Positions 8,626-18,137 of a DNA stretch of 64,000 nucleotides are shown piece after piece. Made by a program: the position numbers and the translations under genes. Position 1 is the first letter of the stretch. Each line of letters starts with the position of its first letter. Location of the stretch: NCBI RefSeq assembly GCF_001295795.1, contig NZ_LJHY01000020.1:1-64000 (forward strand), read 5' to 3'. Source of the stretch: Novosphingobium sp. AAP83. Lineage in GTDB: Bacteria > Pseudomonadota > Alphaproteobacteria > Sphingomonadales > Sphingomonadaceae. Below the pieces are notes generated by a model that worked only from the letters and a program-made list of their open reading frames with translations, searched no databases and was not told the origin of the DNA.

Positions 8626-9645
8626 TTACTTTACGTAGCGGGCAAACAGTTGCAGCACGGCGGCGTAGTAGTCGGATGCCAGAACCTCGGGCTGGGGCTG
8701 GCCAAGCGCGAGCGCTTTGATCGCTTCGCCACCGACAGACAGGCCATAAGGCGCGACTTCTCCCGATTGCAGATCGATCCATGCCGGGATCGGCTGGCCT
8801 GACGTGGCCAACGATTGCCACCATGCGATGATTGGTTCGGACAAGGTCTTGCGGTGCCCGGCTTCGGCGTAAAGCGGGATGCGGATGGCATCGAAGCCGA
8901 AGCGGGGCGGTTTGTCGATCGCTGGCATCCAGGTGCCGGTCGGATCAACCTGAAGCCAATCTGCTGGCAGACCGAACGGCCCGAAGCGCGCGCGGGACAT
9001 GATCCGCATGCCATCATTGATTACCGCCGCCCACGCTGCCGCACCATCAACCGCGCGGAAGTGATCAAGCGCAGGCCAGATGTAATATGAGGGGTTAATC
9101 ACCACGCGCTCGGCTTCGACAAAACCGACAAGCCCCGGGAGTAGCAACTGTTCGCCATTGCGTTGAACAATCAGGCGTGAACGGATCGCTCGGCGGATTG
9201 CCTTGGAGCGCGCGGCATAGCTGTTATTGCGCCATTTCTTGGCACCAAGCGAAAGCGCCCAAGCAATCAGCATATCGCCATCGGTGGCATTGTTCCGGTC
9301 GGGTATCGGATTGAATTCGCGCGAATCATAGCGCCACGCATGGAGCGCCATGTCATCGCGGCCCAACGTATCCTGCGTCCATTCTGCCAGCGCATCGAAA
9401 GTGGCTTCGTCACTGTTGATCGCGGCCAGCAGCAAGCCATAGCCTTGCCCTTCGCTATGGCTGATGTTGCCGTTGCCATTATCGATCACGCGACCTGAAG
9501 GCAAAATGAAGCGCTCACGAAACTGCGCCCAGAAACCATCGCCTGTCTTGGCTTTGCTTTCGGGTACTTTTGCGCAGGCTACAGTCAAAATGGACACCAG
9601 GCCAAGGCCGAAGCTTCGGCGATTAACTGCCATGACGGATTTCAA
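8626..9645 (-). CDS. bcsZ: Endo-1,4-beta-glucanase BcsZ (glycoside hydrolase family 8)
   Basis: Periplasmic cellulase of the cellulose synthesis operon that trims glucan chains in the periplasm. The GH8 acid is in HSEGQGYG (Glu65) and the aspartates in NNATDGDMLIAW (Asp122, Asp124). AWRYD near residue 104 is also characteristic. The N-terminus has an RR pair (NRRSFGLGL), a hydrophobic segment and a possible lipobox-like TVAC, so export is clear, but lipoprotein or Tat routing is uncertain. Length 339 agrees with the family. The start overlaps the bcsD stop; an ATG at 9633 is an alternative. Confidence 0.92.
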   Translation of the reverse strand: MKSVMAVNRRSFGLGLVSILTVACAKVPESKAKTGDGFWAQFRERFILPSGRVIDNGNGNISHSEGQGYGLLLAAINSDEATFDALAEWTQDTLGRDDMALHAWRYDSREFNPIPDRNNATDGDMLIAWALSLGAKKWRNNSYAARSKAIRRAIRSRLIVQRNGEQLLLPGLVGFVEAERVVINPSYYIWPALDHFRAVDGAAAWAAVINDGMRIMSRARFGPFGLPADWLQVDPTGTWMPAIDKPPRFGFDAIRIPLYAEAGHRKTLSEPIIAWWQSLATSGQPIPAWIDLQSGEVAPYGLSVGGEAIKALALGQPQPEVLASDYYAAVLQLFARYVK

Positions 9646-10063
9646 TCATGTGTTTGACCCATTTTGCGGTAGTCTTTGTCTTTTCGCTGCTGCCAAGCCG
9701 CCGGAAACATGCATCAAACGTTCCGCGCACCAATTCGGCCACATAGGGCAAGGCCTCGGCTTCAATCACATCATCGGGCAAATGACCGGGATCATGATGC
9801 ACGACGATGGCAGTGGCATCAGCCGCCATGCGCGAACGCCCGATGCCAAGTTCGCGCCACAGCATATTCACCTGGTCTTCGAGTTCCGTCAGGCTTGCGG
9901 CATCGTTCAGGTAAACACGCGTCGCCAACCGCTGGCCTAGGGCGAAAACGAAGCTTTGGATTTGTGGAACAGGGGCCACATCTGAAAGCTCTGCCACCAC
10001 TTGCGCCAGAAGGATCGGAACGCCGTGTACGCTTAGGGAAGATGACGTTGCGGTAAGCGGCAT
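9623..10063 (-). CDS. bcsD: Cellulose synthase accessory protein BcsD
   Basis: A 146-residue protein matching the AcsD/BcsD family by size, position between bcsC and bcsZ, and pattern: a central GQRLATRV segment followed by LEDQVNMLWRELGIG, and a C-terminal half including PYVAELVRGTFDACFR. In Acetobacteraceae, BcsD forms a periplasmic cylindrical octamer that helps to align glucan chains for crystalline cellulose. No signal peptide is visible, as in known family members. Its start lies 5 bases past the bcsC stop. Identification is from pattern, not alignment. Confidence 0.75.
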   Translation of the reverse strand: MPLTATSSSLSVHGVPILLAQVVAELSDVAPVPQIQSFVFALGQRLATRVYLNDAASLTELEDQVNMLWRELGIGRSRMAADATAIVVHHDPGHLPDDVIEAEALPYVAELVRGTFDACFRRLGSSEKTKTTAKWVKHMIEIRHGS

Positions 10064-10068
10064 CGGAT

Positions 10069-13000
10069 TTAATTCGTTCCCCCGATAGATTGGCGAATCC
10101 CGATTGTTGAACGGAATTCGTCAAAGTTTCCGAATGTATTGAACGAGGTGTTGCCGCCAATCTCGGTGGTGGGTGAAATCCGGTAGTAGGCAGAACCGCC
10201 TGCTGTAATGGCAAAGCCGGTGCGGCTGAGGCTATCATAACGTGACCGCACATCGGTGTTGAGGAGCTTGAACGCGTCAAGCTGCGCCTGCAAGCCGGGT
10301 TCCGAGGGGTAGAGCGCGGTGTCTTCCTGCTTGAAGCTTTGGAAACCGGGGGTAATGTTGGCCTTCACATCCAGCTTGTCGGTTTCTAGTGTGTAGTTGA
10401 TGGGGAAGCCGATGCTGACAAAGTTCTGTGGGCTGAAATAACCGCCGTGACCATAGGTGAAGTGATTCTGGTTGTTGTCATAAGTTTGGTAATTGGCGTT
10501 GATGCCGCCGGTCAATTGCGAATGTTCGCCCTTGAACAAACGCAGGTAGCCGCCAAAGTTTGCTTCAAATGACGAGTTGTTGGGAACAATGCGACCGCGA
10601 TAGCGGCTATAGGCAAGCTCGCCATACACACCATTGCCTTCGCTGTCATAAGAGCCTGCCACACCACCACCGGTGCGCATCACCCCGCCCCAGCGCTCAC
10701 CCGAAACGGGATCGCGCGTGCCTGCGTAAGAGATAACGGAATCGGTGACCGGTTTTTTCTCGACCCACACCTTTGCGGTCAGATTCGGCGTTATGCGTGG
10801 CGTCAACGCAGCACGGAAGGCAAGCTTGGTGCGCCCCATGTTTATGGGCGTTGTGCCAACTTCAGCCTGTACCAGATCATTTTCATAACCGGCTGATAAT
10901 GCAACTCCCGATGCTTGCTGGGTTGCAGCTTGCACCAACGGTGAAGGCACCCTGTTAACGATCGAGCGCGCTTCGATCGTTGCGTTGCGGCCAAAGCGAG
11001 CAAGGCCCGAGCCTTCGGGGCGCCCGGCATCAATCATAACTGCCTCGGCACGCACTTTTGCGCGGCCTCCAAGCAGGCCGGTCGAGAGCTCTGCCGTACC
11101 CTTGATTTCGCTGAATTGGCTAAGGCCCGTTTCGCCCTTGCGCTGGCGATAGGCTGTTTGCAAATCCACCCTAGGCCCAGAATTTTTGGTGAGCGCGCGG
11201 ATATCGGATTCAATACCGGCCATGATGGGGTCAGCGGATCCGCCCATTGGCATCGAACCATAATTGCGGCTGGTGCTGCTGGGGAATGGTGATGGTACAG
11301 GCTGATACTGTGCTGCGGCAAATTGGTTCTGCGACGGGCTATAGGACGGGGCAGGATTGCCCCACCCACCTTGGTCCCGTGCCGGGGCAGGATTGTCCCA
11401 GCCGCTTTGCGACGGCGCGGGAGAGGGATTGTCCCAGCCGCTTTGCGACGGCGCGGGAGAGGGATTGTCCCATCCACTTTGCGCGCGGGCAGGGACGGGA
11501 TTGTCCCATCCGCTTTGTGACCGCGCAGGGGCAGGGCTATCCCAATTGCCTTGCGAACGGGTTTGGGTGGCAACCGGGTTGTCCCATCCATTCGCAGACA
11601 TGGGTTGAAGCCTCGCTCTGGCGGGCTGATCAAAGTTTGCCATGCCAACCGCCGGAAGCTGCGTGCCATTTCCCAGTGCGAACGGATTTATCCGTGCCGG
11701 TGCCGGCGGCGTAGACATGGCTTGTGTGCGGAACGGGTTGCCATCGTTGGGGACATTGCCGGCCGCGAACGGATTACCACCTTGTTGCACGCTTGAGGCG
11801 CCAGCGTTCTGTTGGGTATAAAGCGACCGTGCTTGTTTCAGCAGCCGTACCGAAGCGCCCTTATCGCCGCGTTGTTCGGCAACGCGTGCCAACGTTAGAC
11901 GAACTTGATAATCATCAGGCCATGCCTCGATTGCCTTGTCGCTGGCGCGGGCAGACAAAGCGCGGTCGCCTGCCGCTTGGGCGGTTTCAGCAAGCCCGAT
12001 CAACGCACCCCGGTTGCGCGGTTCGCGCGCTAGTACGAGTTGGAACGATTGTGCCGCGCGGGCAGGCATTCTGCCGCTTTGGTACAGGCGTGCAATAGCG
12101 GAAAGGACTTCCACATCATCGGGCATCGACGCCCAGGCCGTTTGCAACAAGTCAAAAGCAGGCGCAAATTGACCGGCAAGGCGCATCCGTTCAGCCTGAG
12201 AAACAGCAAGTCCGGCAGACATTCTGGCCAAGGCCCGCTGTCCTTCGGCTGAACTGTTGCCCAGCGGAGCCGCCTTTTGCAAGGCTTTGCGCGCCAGATC
12301 TTCGCGTCCGGTTTTGGCCAAGACGCGAACGACTGCATCGTATCCCGCAAGATCGGTAATTTCACCGTTCAAGGCATTGGCGGCCATGCTGGATGCAGCG
12401 GCAGTATCGTTCAGATCAAACAGCGCGTCTGCCACTTGGGCACGGCGAGCAGCTGGCAGGGTAGACATCGCGCCAATTTGCCGCAGAGCCGAAATCGCAC
12501 CGGCCTTCTGCCCGACATCGGCCATGGCCTTGGCCCGTTGGATTGCGCTCTCGGTCTTGATGCTGATCGCAAAAGTTTGCATCGCAGGGGTGCGCTGGCC
12601 TTCCGGGATACGGTCAATCAGGGCTGAAGCCGCGAGCGCATTGCCAAGGTCCTGATGAACAAGTGCGGCTGCGTAAATTGCGTCGGTCGAGGTAGCCTGC
12701 GACAACGAGGCGATGAGCGATTCTGCTTCGACGCGCCGACCTTTACGGATCATGAAGCGCGCAAATTCATAACGGATCCATGGATCGTTGCTGTCGATCA
12801 ACAGGCCGTTGTGGAACTCTTGCTCAGCCATGAAATCATCGCCTTGCGCCGCAGCAGCAAGCGCACGTCCACGGGCAGCACGGCTGCGCAAACGCGATTC
12901 ATTATCGGCTCCACCGTCCCCTGCCTGGCTGTAAAGATCAGCCGCGTCGGCAAACCTGCCTTGCTTTTCGTAGATTTCCGCCAACGCTTCCAGAGCTGGT

Positions 13001-13713
13001 TGCGGCTCTTCATAATTCATCCGTACGACGTCTTCGGCAATTGCTTGCGCTTTGTCGGTCATGCCAGCGTTAAGCGCACGTCGCGCATCTTCGACGCCGG
13101 CAAAGAAGCGCGATGTGGTGAGCGCCTCGGCCCAGCGAGATGCGCCGGGCTGGCGTGATGCTCGTTCGAGCAGATCGCGCGCTTCGGAAAACCGGCTTTG
13201 GCGCAACCTTACAATGCCCAATCCGCCCAATGCATCGCCATCGTTGCGATTAGACGTCAGCGCTCGTTCGAAGCGGTTGGCCGCTGTGTCGATATCGCCA
13301 GCATCCAAGGCCGAAAAGCCGGCAACGCGCACGGTTCCTGCGGTTGAGGCCGGTGTTGCCTTGGGCCGCCGGGCTTCAGCTTGGCGTTTCGGAGCAGGGG
13401 CGGCAACCTTTTGGCGGACGACTGGTGCCTTGGCCACCGGTGCCGACTGTTGTCCAAATGCAGGCTTTGGCAACTGTTTTGGTGCAGGCTTTGGGGCCGC
13501 CTGTTTTGCTTCCACACTTTTTGGATCAAGCGCCCGGGCACGACGCAGGGCTTGGTCCGCAAGGTCGTTGCGCCCTTTGGATCGCCAGTATTTGGCTTGC
13601 TCGATCAATGCCTTGACGCCAGGAACTTCAGCTGCCGCAGTACCTGGTTGAGCCATGGTGCCCAGCAGGCACAAGATCAGGCTGCGCTGCAAAAGGTCGG
13701 ATTTGCGCGTCAT
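10069..13713 (-). CDS. bcsC: Cellulose synthase subunit BcsC (TPR periplasmic domain plus outer-membrane barrel)
   Basis: A 1214-residue export component. A signal peptide (LILCLLGTMAQPGTAAAE) is followed by many TPR-like helical repeats to about residue 650. A Pro/Ser/Asn-rich linker then carries a tandem 12-residue repeat (about residues 702-790), and the C-terminal part (about 850-1214) is a porin-like beta-barrel (KAKVWVEKKPVTDSVISYAG region, final ASYRIS-type strands). BcsC guides cellulose across the periplasm and outer membrane. Its start overlaps the bcsAB stop by 4 bases. The repeat-bearing linker between TPR and barrel is unusual and is listed separately. Confidence 0.93.
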   Translation of the reverse strand: MTRKSDLLQRSLILCLLGTMAQPGTAAAEVPGVKALIEQAKYWRSKGRNDLADQALRRARALDPKSVEAKQAAPKPAPKQLPKPAFGQQSAPVAKAPVVRQKVAAPAPKRQAEARRPKATPASTAGTVRVAGFSALDAGDIDTAANRFERALTSNRNDGDALGGLGIVRLRQSRFSEARDLLERASRQPGASRWAEALTTSRFFAGVEDARRALNAGMTDKAQAIAEDVVRMNYEEPQPALEALAEIYEKQGRFADAADLYSQAGDGGADNESRLRSRAARGRALAAAAQGDDFMAEQEFHNGLLIDSNDPWIRYEFARFMIRKGRRVEAESLIASLSQATSTDAIYAAALVHQDLGNALAASALIDRIPEGQRTPAMQTFAISIKTESAIQRAKAMADVGQKAGAISALRQIGAMSTLPAARRAQVADALFDLNDTAAASSMAANALNGEITDLAGYDAVVRVLAKTGREDLARKALQKAAPLGNSSAEGQRALARMSAGLAVSQAERMRLAGQFAPAFDLLQTAWASMPDDVEVLSAIARLYQSGRMPARAAQSFQLVLAREPRNRGALIGLAETAQAAGDRALSARASDKAIEAWPDDYQVRLTLARVAEQRGDKGASVRLLKQARSLYTQQNAGASSVQQGGNPFAAGNVPNDGNPFRTQAMSTPPAPARINPFALGNGTQLPAVGMANFDQPARARLQPMSANGWDNPVATQTRSQGNWDSPAPARSQSGWDNPVPARAQSGWDNPSPAPSQSGWDNPSPAPSQSGWDNPAPARDQGGWGNPAPSYSPSQNQFAAAQYQPVPSPFPSSTSRNYGSMPMGGSADPIMAGIESDIRALTKNSGPRVDLQTAYRQRKGETGLSQFSEIKGTAELSTGLLGGRAKVRAEAVMIDAGRPEGSGLARFGRNATIEARSIVNRVPSPLVQAATQQASGVALSAGYENDLVQAEVGTTPINMGRTKLAFRAALTPRITPNLTAKVWVEKKPVTDSVISYAGTRDPVSGERWGGVMRTGGGVAGSYDSEGNGVYGELAYSRYRGRIVPNNSSFEANFGGYLRLFKGEHSQLTGGINANYQTYDNNQNHFTYGHGGYFSPQNFVSIGFPINYTLETDKLDVKANITPGFQSFKQEDTALYPSEPGLQAQLDAFKLLNTDVRSRYDSLSRTGFAITAGGSAYYRISPTTEIGGNTSFNTFGNFDEFRSTIGIRQSIGGTN
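11344..11607 (-). repeat. In-frame 36-bp tandem repeat in bcsC linker
   Basis: About seven head-to-tail copies of a 12-13 residue unit of the form (S)GWDNPxPAxSQ lie in the BcsC linker. Two neighbouring units are identical at DNA level over 36 bases (around 11401-11475). The period of 36 bases keeps the frame, so copy number can vary without breaking the gene. The repeats are rich in Trp, Pro and Ser, and aromatic residues may contact the glucan chain (inference). Confidence 0.85.
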
Positions 13714-16700
13714 TTAGGTTCACCTTTATCGCCAATGGCAGCCAATCGGGCACGAGCCTGACGGCGGAAGAAGAGGAAGGCGGGCCCAGTCAGCCCCAAA
13801 GCGAGGATCAGCGTTGACAAAGCCATCAGGAAGGGGCGTTGACTGAACCAGTATGCGACCTTCATCCAGACGGGCAGCGAGCCCACCCAATAGGTTGGCC
13901 CGATCGCAAAGCTGACCATACCTTCGCCCGATACGACCGCAAGATCGCCTTGAATCTGTGCGTTGATCTTGGCGTCGGCCATGCCATCAACCAGCTTTGG
14001 CAATTCGACCGTGTCTTCGGCAAGAAGCGCCACAACCGTGCGCTCTTTTCCATAAGGAGAACGGAAGCTGACAAAGCCGCTGAAGCCGCGCGCGCTTCGG
14101 ACCACGCTTTCAATGTCCGCTTTGTCGGCTTGCGGACGGTTATTGAGCAGCGCGCCGACATATTGCATCGGGCTTTTCTGCGCGACTTGCAGGGCATCAC
14201 CTTCATAACGCAGTGGTGCTGGTGCAAACAGTTCTTCGGACCCGGCAAGGTTGGTACTGCCAATCACCAAGATGTCCTGATCCTCAAGGCGTGAAGCTTC
14301 TGCACGGTCCGTAATGGTAATGCCTGTTGTGGCAACGCCGGTGGAATCGCCAAACCGACCCATCAGCGTCAGGAATGCTTCAATCGCAGCGGGCGTTGGA
14401 TCACTGGCCATGATTACCGTTGTCTCAGCCAGATCAGGCCTGATTGTGAACGGATATCCAGCGCTGGCAAAGGGGGCCAGATCCGGCATTTCGATGCCAT
14501 GATAGGCTGCTGTCAGATCAATCTTTGAATCTGGCAAAACTGCAACGCGCACGTTATCAGGTAGCATGCCGGTACACTTCTGCTTGTCCGCAACAATCAG
14601 GTTGTAATCGAACACCAGTTCGTTCTGCCCGAACAGACTGTAGCGCGGCATGACCACGCTTGCCGTGTTGTCCGAACTGTTCACGCCGCTCTTGCCAAAA
14701 ATCCCGCTCCACCAGCTACCGGTGACGGGCAAAGACTTGAGGTATTGCCCGTTCATCGAGACATCGAGGCGCGAGGCATCGCGATCAAGCCAACTGGCCA
14801 CGGGATAGCGATACTGCAAATCGACTTCGCCGCCTTGACGCGGCCAGAAGAACAGGTCTGGTGCGACGCGGAAGCGCACGGTCAGCGGGCCGGGCGGCAG
14901 GCCCATGCCTTGCAGTGCATAAGGTTCAACCAGCTCGCCGACTTTCATCGCGCGATCTGTTGAAAGCCAGCGCGGCGCACCATAGCGCGGCCAAGTGGGA
15001 ATTCGCGCACCCTCAAAGCTCATCCTTGGGCCGCCAAACAGGCCTTTACCGGTGGCAATAGCAGCAGCGGCAAGCCGCAATTCCGTGTCGTCACGGCCCA
15101 TGATTACGAGCAGCTTGCCAAACCGGTCAGTCGGGTTGACGATGACCGCGGCTGATGGTCCGGTTACGGCAAGGCCAAGTTCCGGCATGGCATCGCCCCG
15201 ATTGAGAAAGACCACCGCGTTGCCGGTGGGTACGGCACCAAATGAAGGCTTGAACGCATAGCCGCGATAGCTGGCAAGGCTACCAAGCCATGAAGCGATG
15301 GATGCTGCGGCTTCGAGTTCGCCGCGATGGGGCTGACCGGGAAATACGAATGGCACTTTCAGGGCCGTATTGATGCCCTTTTCAAAGAATGGCGCGGGCA
15401 GGCGGGCGAGATCCGGGGTGTTCGGCAGGGGTTGGAGGGTCAGGTCAAGCCATGAACGTGTATTGCTGATGTTGGCCCAGAGCAGGCTATGGAACGGATC
15501 CTCGCAATCGCGTGCATAATGCCCGATCAAGCGCAAGTTGAGCTGGTTGTCTCCGGGCAGAAACAACGCAGGGTTGACCGGTACTGTGATCCGCTGGCCG
15601 CCCGAGTTCTGCGGCAGAAGCTGGACAACTTGCACGACTTCGCCGTTGACAATGATCACCAATTGGCTGCGGTCACCCAGCAAGGCTGGTGACCATGCCG
15701 TTTGCAAGGTGATCGATGCGGCGCTGACAACCTGATCCTGACGGACACCGAACGGTATGCTGATTTCGCCGCGGGTACCCTGCAAACGAATGGCGTTGCG
15801 GATGCGCAAGTCTTTGAAAGTGAGGCGTTCGGACCGCTGATCTGAAGCCGTAGCGGCAGCCAGTTCTGGCGCTGTTGCTGCGGGAGTTGTTACAGGGGCG
15901 GCAAGTGCGAACTGTGGCGCCAAGGCATAACCCAATGCCAGCAGCCCGAACGCCAGACCCGCAGCCTTCAGCAGTTTGGATGCCGCAGGCGCAGCCGGTG
16001 CCACCGGCTTTGCGGGTTGGGCGCTTTTTTGAACAACTGCGGCTTTTTCAAATCGGCGTTCGGCAAAATTGAGGCCAAGTGCCCGCTTAATCGTCAAGAT
16101 ATCAATCAAGATTATGTCCCAGAACGAACGCAGGCCCGAGACGCGTTCGGGCGCATAGCTGCGCTGCCACGCGTCAGCCCGGCCCATGATAACACGCACG
16201 ATCTGGCGCGCGGCGACATGCTCAAGCTTGTGGAATTGCACTGCAACCATATCGCCCTGCCGCCGGATCTGGTCGACCGGGATTGCGAGGTTTTCGGTCC
16301 CTGTCGACAACACGATATGGCGGGCAATTGTATCCGGAGAAGCCGCACCCGCCGGGATGCGGATCGCGGCCCCGCCCATCGAGATATTGGTGGTTACGCC
16401 ATAGGCCACATGACCCGAGGCAAAGTGGACCGTCACAGGAAGTGCTGCATCCACACGGATTTCCTTGCGCGCCTGGCGCGATTCACGCGCCACGGACACT
16501 GCGGTGGTCAGCAGGATCAAGCTGAAGGTTGCCCAAGCCAGGTTCAACGCGAGCGTATCGAGCTGCACATTGAAGTAGCTTTGGAAGAACAGGTACTTGG
16601 ACACTGCCAGCAAGATTCCGCCCACGATCAGGCTGATCGTAATCAGGTGCGGCTTGACGATGGCCCAGTCAAAAAACGTCTTGTCGAGCAATTCGCCCTT

Positions 16701-18137
16701 ATCGGTTACGTTGAACTTGCCCTTGCGCGGCTGGAACCAGGTTTTCACCGTGGGGGCAACCAGATGGAACGCAAGAATAGTCTCGTAGATTTCCCCCCAA
16801 TATGGCCGCCGCCATCCGGATTGTTGACGTTCTGCGGCCACTTGCGAGCAGAACAAATGCGGCATCGCATAAGCAAAAATGAGCGTGGCCGATGCCTGGA
16901 TGATGTTCTGGCCGAAGATAAGATATGCCAATGGGCTGGTCAAAAATACGATGCGCGGCAGCGGGAACTGGAAGTGCAGCATCGCGTTTAAATAGCAAAG
17001 GCGCTGCTGCCATTTGAGGCCCTTGCCCATCAGCGGGTTGTCGATCCGCATGATTTGCGTCATCCCGCGGGCCCAGCGGATACGCTGGCCGATGTGAACA
17101 ACAAGGCGTTCTGTGGCAAGGCCTGCCGAAAGGCGTGTTGAGATATAGGCGGTGTTCCACCCCATGCGTTGAAGTTTCAGCGCGGTGTGGGCGTCTTCCG
17201 TCACCGTTTCACCGGCAAAGCCATTGGTTTGCGCGAGTGCCTCGGCGCGAATGACTGCGCAACTGCCGCAGAAGAACGTGGCATTCCACAGATCGTTGCC
17301 ATCTTGAACCGGATTGTAGAACAGATCGCCCTCGCCCGGCATGTGACGGGCCGAGGCAATGTTGCGCTGCACTGGATCGGGAGAATAGAAAAAGTGCGGT
17401 GTTTGCATCAGAGCAAGGGCCGGGTCCTTCTGGAACCAGCCAACACTGAGTTGCAGGAATGACCGCACAGGGACGTGGTCGCAATCGAAGATAGCGATCA
17501 ATTCGCCATCGGTTTGCTTCATCGCGGCGTTCAGATTGCCAGCTTTTGCGTGGAGGTTATTGTCACGTGTGATGTAACCGCAGCCCGCTTCACGCGCAAA
17601 AGCGCGGAAATCCGCGCGCCGTCCGTCATCAAGGATGAACACCCGGAACCTATCGACCGGGTAATCCATATCCATCGCCGCATAGACCGTGTTTCGGACG
17701 ATCTCCAGGCTTTCGTTGTAAGTCGGAACATAGACATCAACGGTTGGCCAGGTGTCTGGCTCGCCTTCTATTTCGACCACCGGTCGCTCAAGCGGCCAAC
17801 TTGTTTGCAAGAAGCCCAGCAGCAGTAGCACCCATGCGTACATTTCAGCCAGATACAGCCCTGATCCGAACACAAACTCGGGCAGGGTATTGAACGATAG
17901 CGTCTGGGTGGTGCGCCAGAACATATAGCGCGTCGACGTCAGGATCGACAAAATGCCGAGCGTCAGAATCATCTTACGCGATTTTGTGCGGGCCAACAAT
18001 ACGGTGCCAAAGATCGTGCCACCGGCCATTAACCATTGCTGGGTGAGGTCGAGCGGAACGCCAATCACCACGACTGCGGCAAATACCAAAGCCACCAGTG
18101 AGAGCACGGTCTGTGCGCGTTTTAAAAGACCATTCAT
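13710..18137 (-). CDS. bcsAB: Fused cellulose synthase catalytic and periplasmic subunits BcsA-BcsB
   Basis: One 1475-residue chain joins BcsA and BcsB, as known in Komagataeibacter AcsAB. The GT2 motifs are visible: DDG (170-172), DCD (218-220), TED (313-315) and QRIRW (351-355). A PilZ domain follows with RxxxR (Arg558, Arg562) and NISMGG (585-590), which binds cyclic di-GMP and activates synthesis. After a membrane linker near 710-735 the periplasmic BcsB portion runs to a C-terminal TM anchor (residues about 1440-1465). It polymerises UDP-glucose while translocating the glucan. Both ends overlap neighbours by 4 bases (bcsQ upstream, bcsC downstream). Confidence 0.96.
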   Translation of the reverse strand: MNGLLKRAQTVLSLVALVFAAVVVIGVPLDLTQQWLMAGGTIFGTVLLARTKSRKMILTLGILSILTSTRYMFWRTTQTLSFNTLPEFVFGSGLYLAEMYAWVLLLLGFLQTSWPLERPVVEIEGEPDTWPTVDVYVPTYNESLEIVRNTVYAAMDMDYPVDRFRVFILDDGRRADFRAFAREAGCGYITRDNNLHAKAGNLNAAMKQTDGELIAIFDCDHVPVRSFLQLSVGWFQKDPALALMQTPHFFYSPDPVQRNIASARHMPGEGDLFYNPVQDGNDLWNATFFCGSCAVIRAEALAQTNGFAGETVTEDAHTALKLQRMGWNTAYISTRLSAGLATERLVVHIGQRIRWARGMTQIMRIDNPLMGKGLKWQQRLCYLNAMLHFQFPLPRIVFLTSPLAYLIFGQNIIQASATLIFAYAMPHLFCSQVAAERQQSGWRRPYWGEIYETILAFHLVAPTVKTWFQPRKGKFNVTDKGELLDKTFFDWAIVKPHLITISLIVGGILLAVSKYLFFQSYFNVQLDTLALNLAWATFSLILLTTAVSVARESRQARKEIRVDAALPVTVHFASGHVAYGVTTNISMGGAAIRIPAGAASPDTIARHIVLSTGTENLAIPVDQIRRQGDMVAVQFHKLEHVAARQIVRVIMGRADAWQRSYAPERVSGLRSFWDIILIDILTIKRALGLNFAERRFEKAAVVQKSAQPAKPVAPAAPAASKLLKAAGLAFGLLALGYALAPQFALAAPVTTPAATAPELAAATASDQRSERLTFKDLRIRNAIRLQGTRGEISIPFGVRQDQVVSAASITLQTAWSPALLGDRSQLVIIVNGEVVQVVQLLPQNSGGQRITVPVNPALFLPGDNQLNLRLIGHYARDCEDPFHSLLWANISNTRSWLDLTLQPLPNTPDLARLPAPFFEKGINTALKVPFVFPGQPHRGELEAAASIASWLGSLASYRGYAFKPSFGAVPTGNAVVFLNRGDAMPELGLAVTGPSAAVIVNPTDRFGKLLVIMGRDDTELRLAAAAIATGKGLFGGPRMSFEGARIPTWPRYGAPRWLSTDRAMKVGELVEPYALQGMGLPPGPLTVRFRVAPDLFFWPRQGGEVDLQYRYPVASWLDRDASRLDVSMNGQYLKSLPVTGSWWSGIFGKSGVNSSDNTASVVMPRYSLFGQNELVFDYNLIVADKQKCTGMLPDNVRVAVLPDSKIDLTAAYHGIEMPDLAPFASAGYPFTIRPDLAETTVIMASDPTPAAIEAFLTLMGRFGDSTGVATTGITITDRAEASRLEDQDILVIGSTNLAGSEELFAPAPLRYEGDALQVAQKSPMQYVGALLNNRPQADKADIESVVRSARGFSGFVSFRSPYGKERTVVALLAEDTVELPKLVDGMADAKINAQIQGDLAVVSGEGMVSFAIGPTYWVGSLPVWMKVAYWFSQRPFLMALSTLILALGLTGPAFLFFRRQARARLAAIGDKGEPK

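Noticed and set aside
11344-11607. Regular 36-bp repeats that could suggest a CRISPR array
   Set aside because: The repeats are contiguous without spacers, keep the bcsC frame and encode a regular peptide; no cas gene is near.
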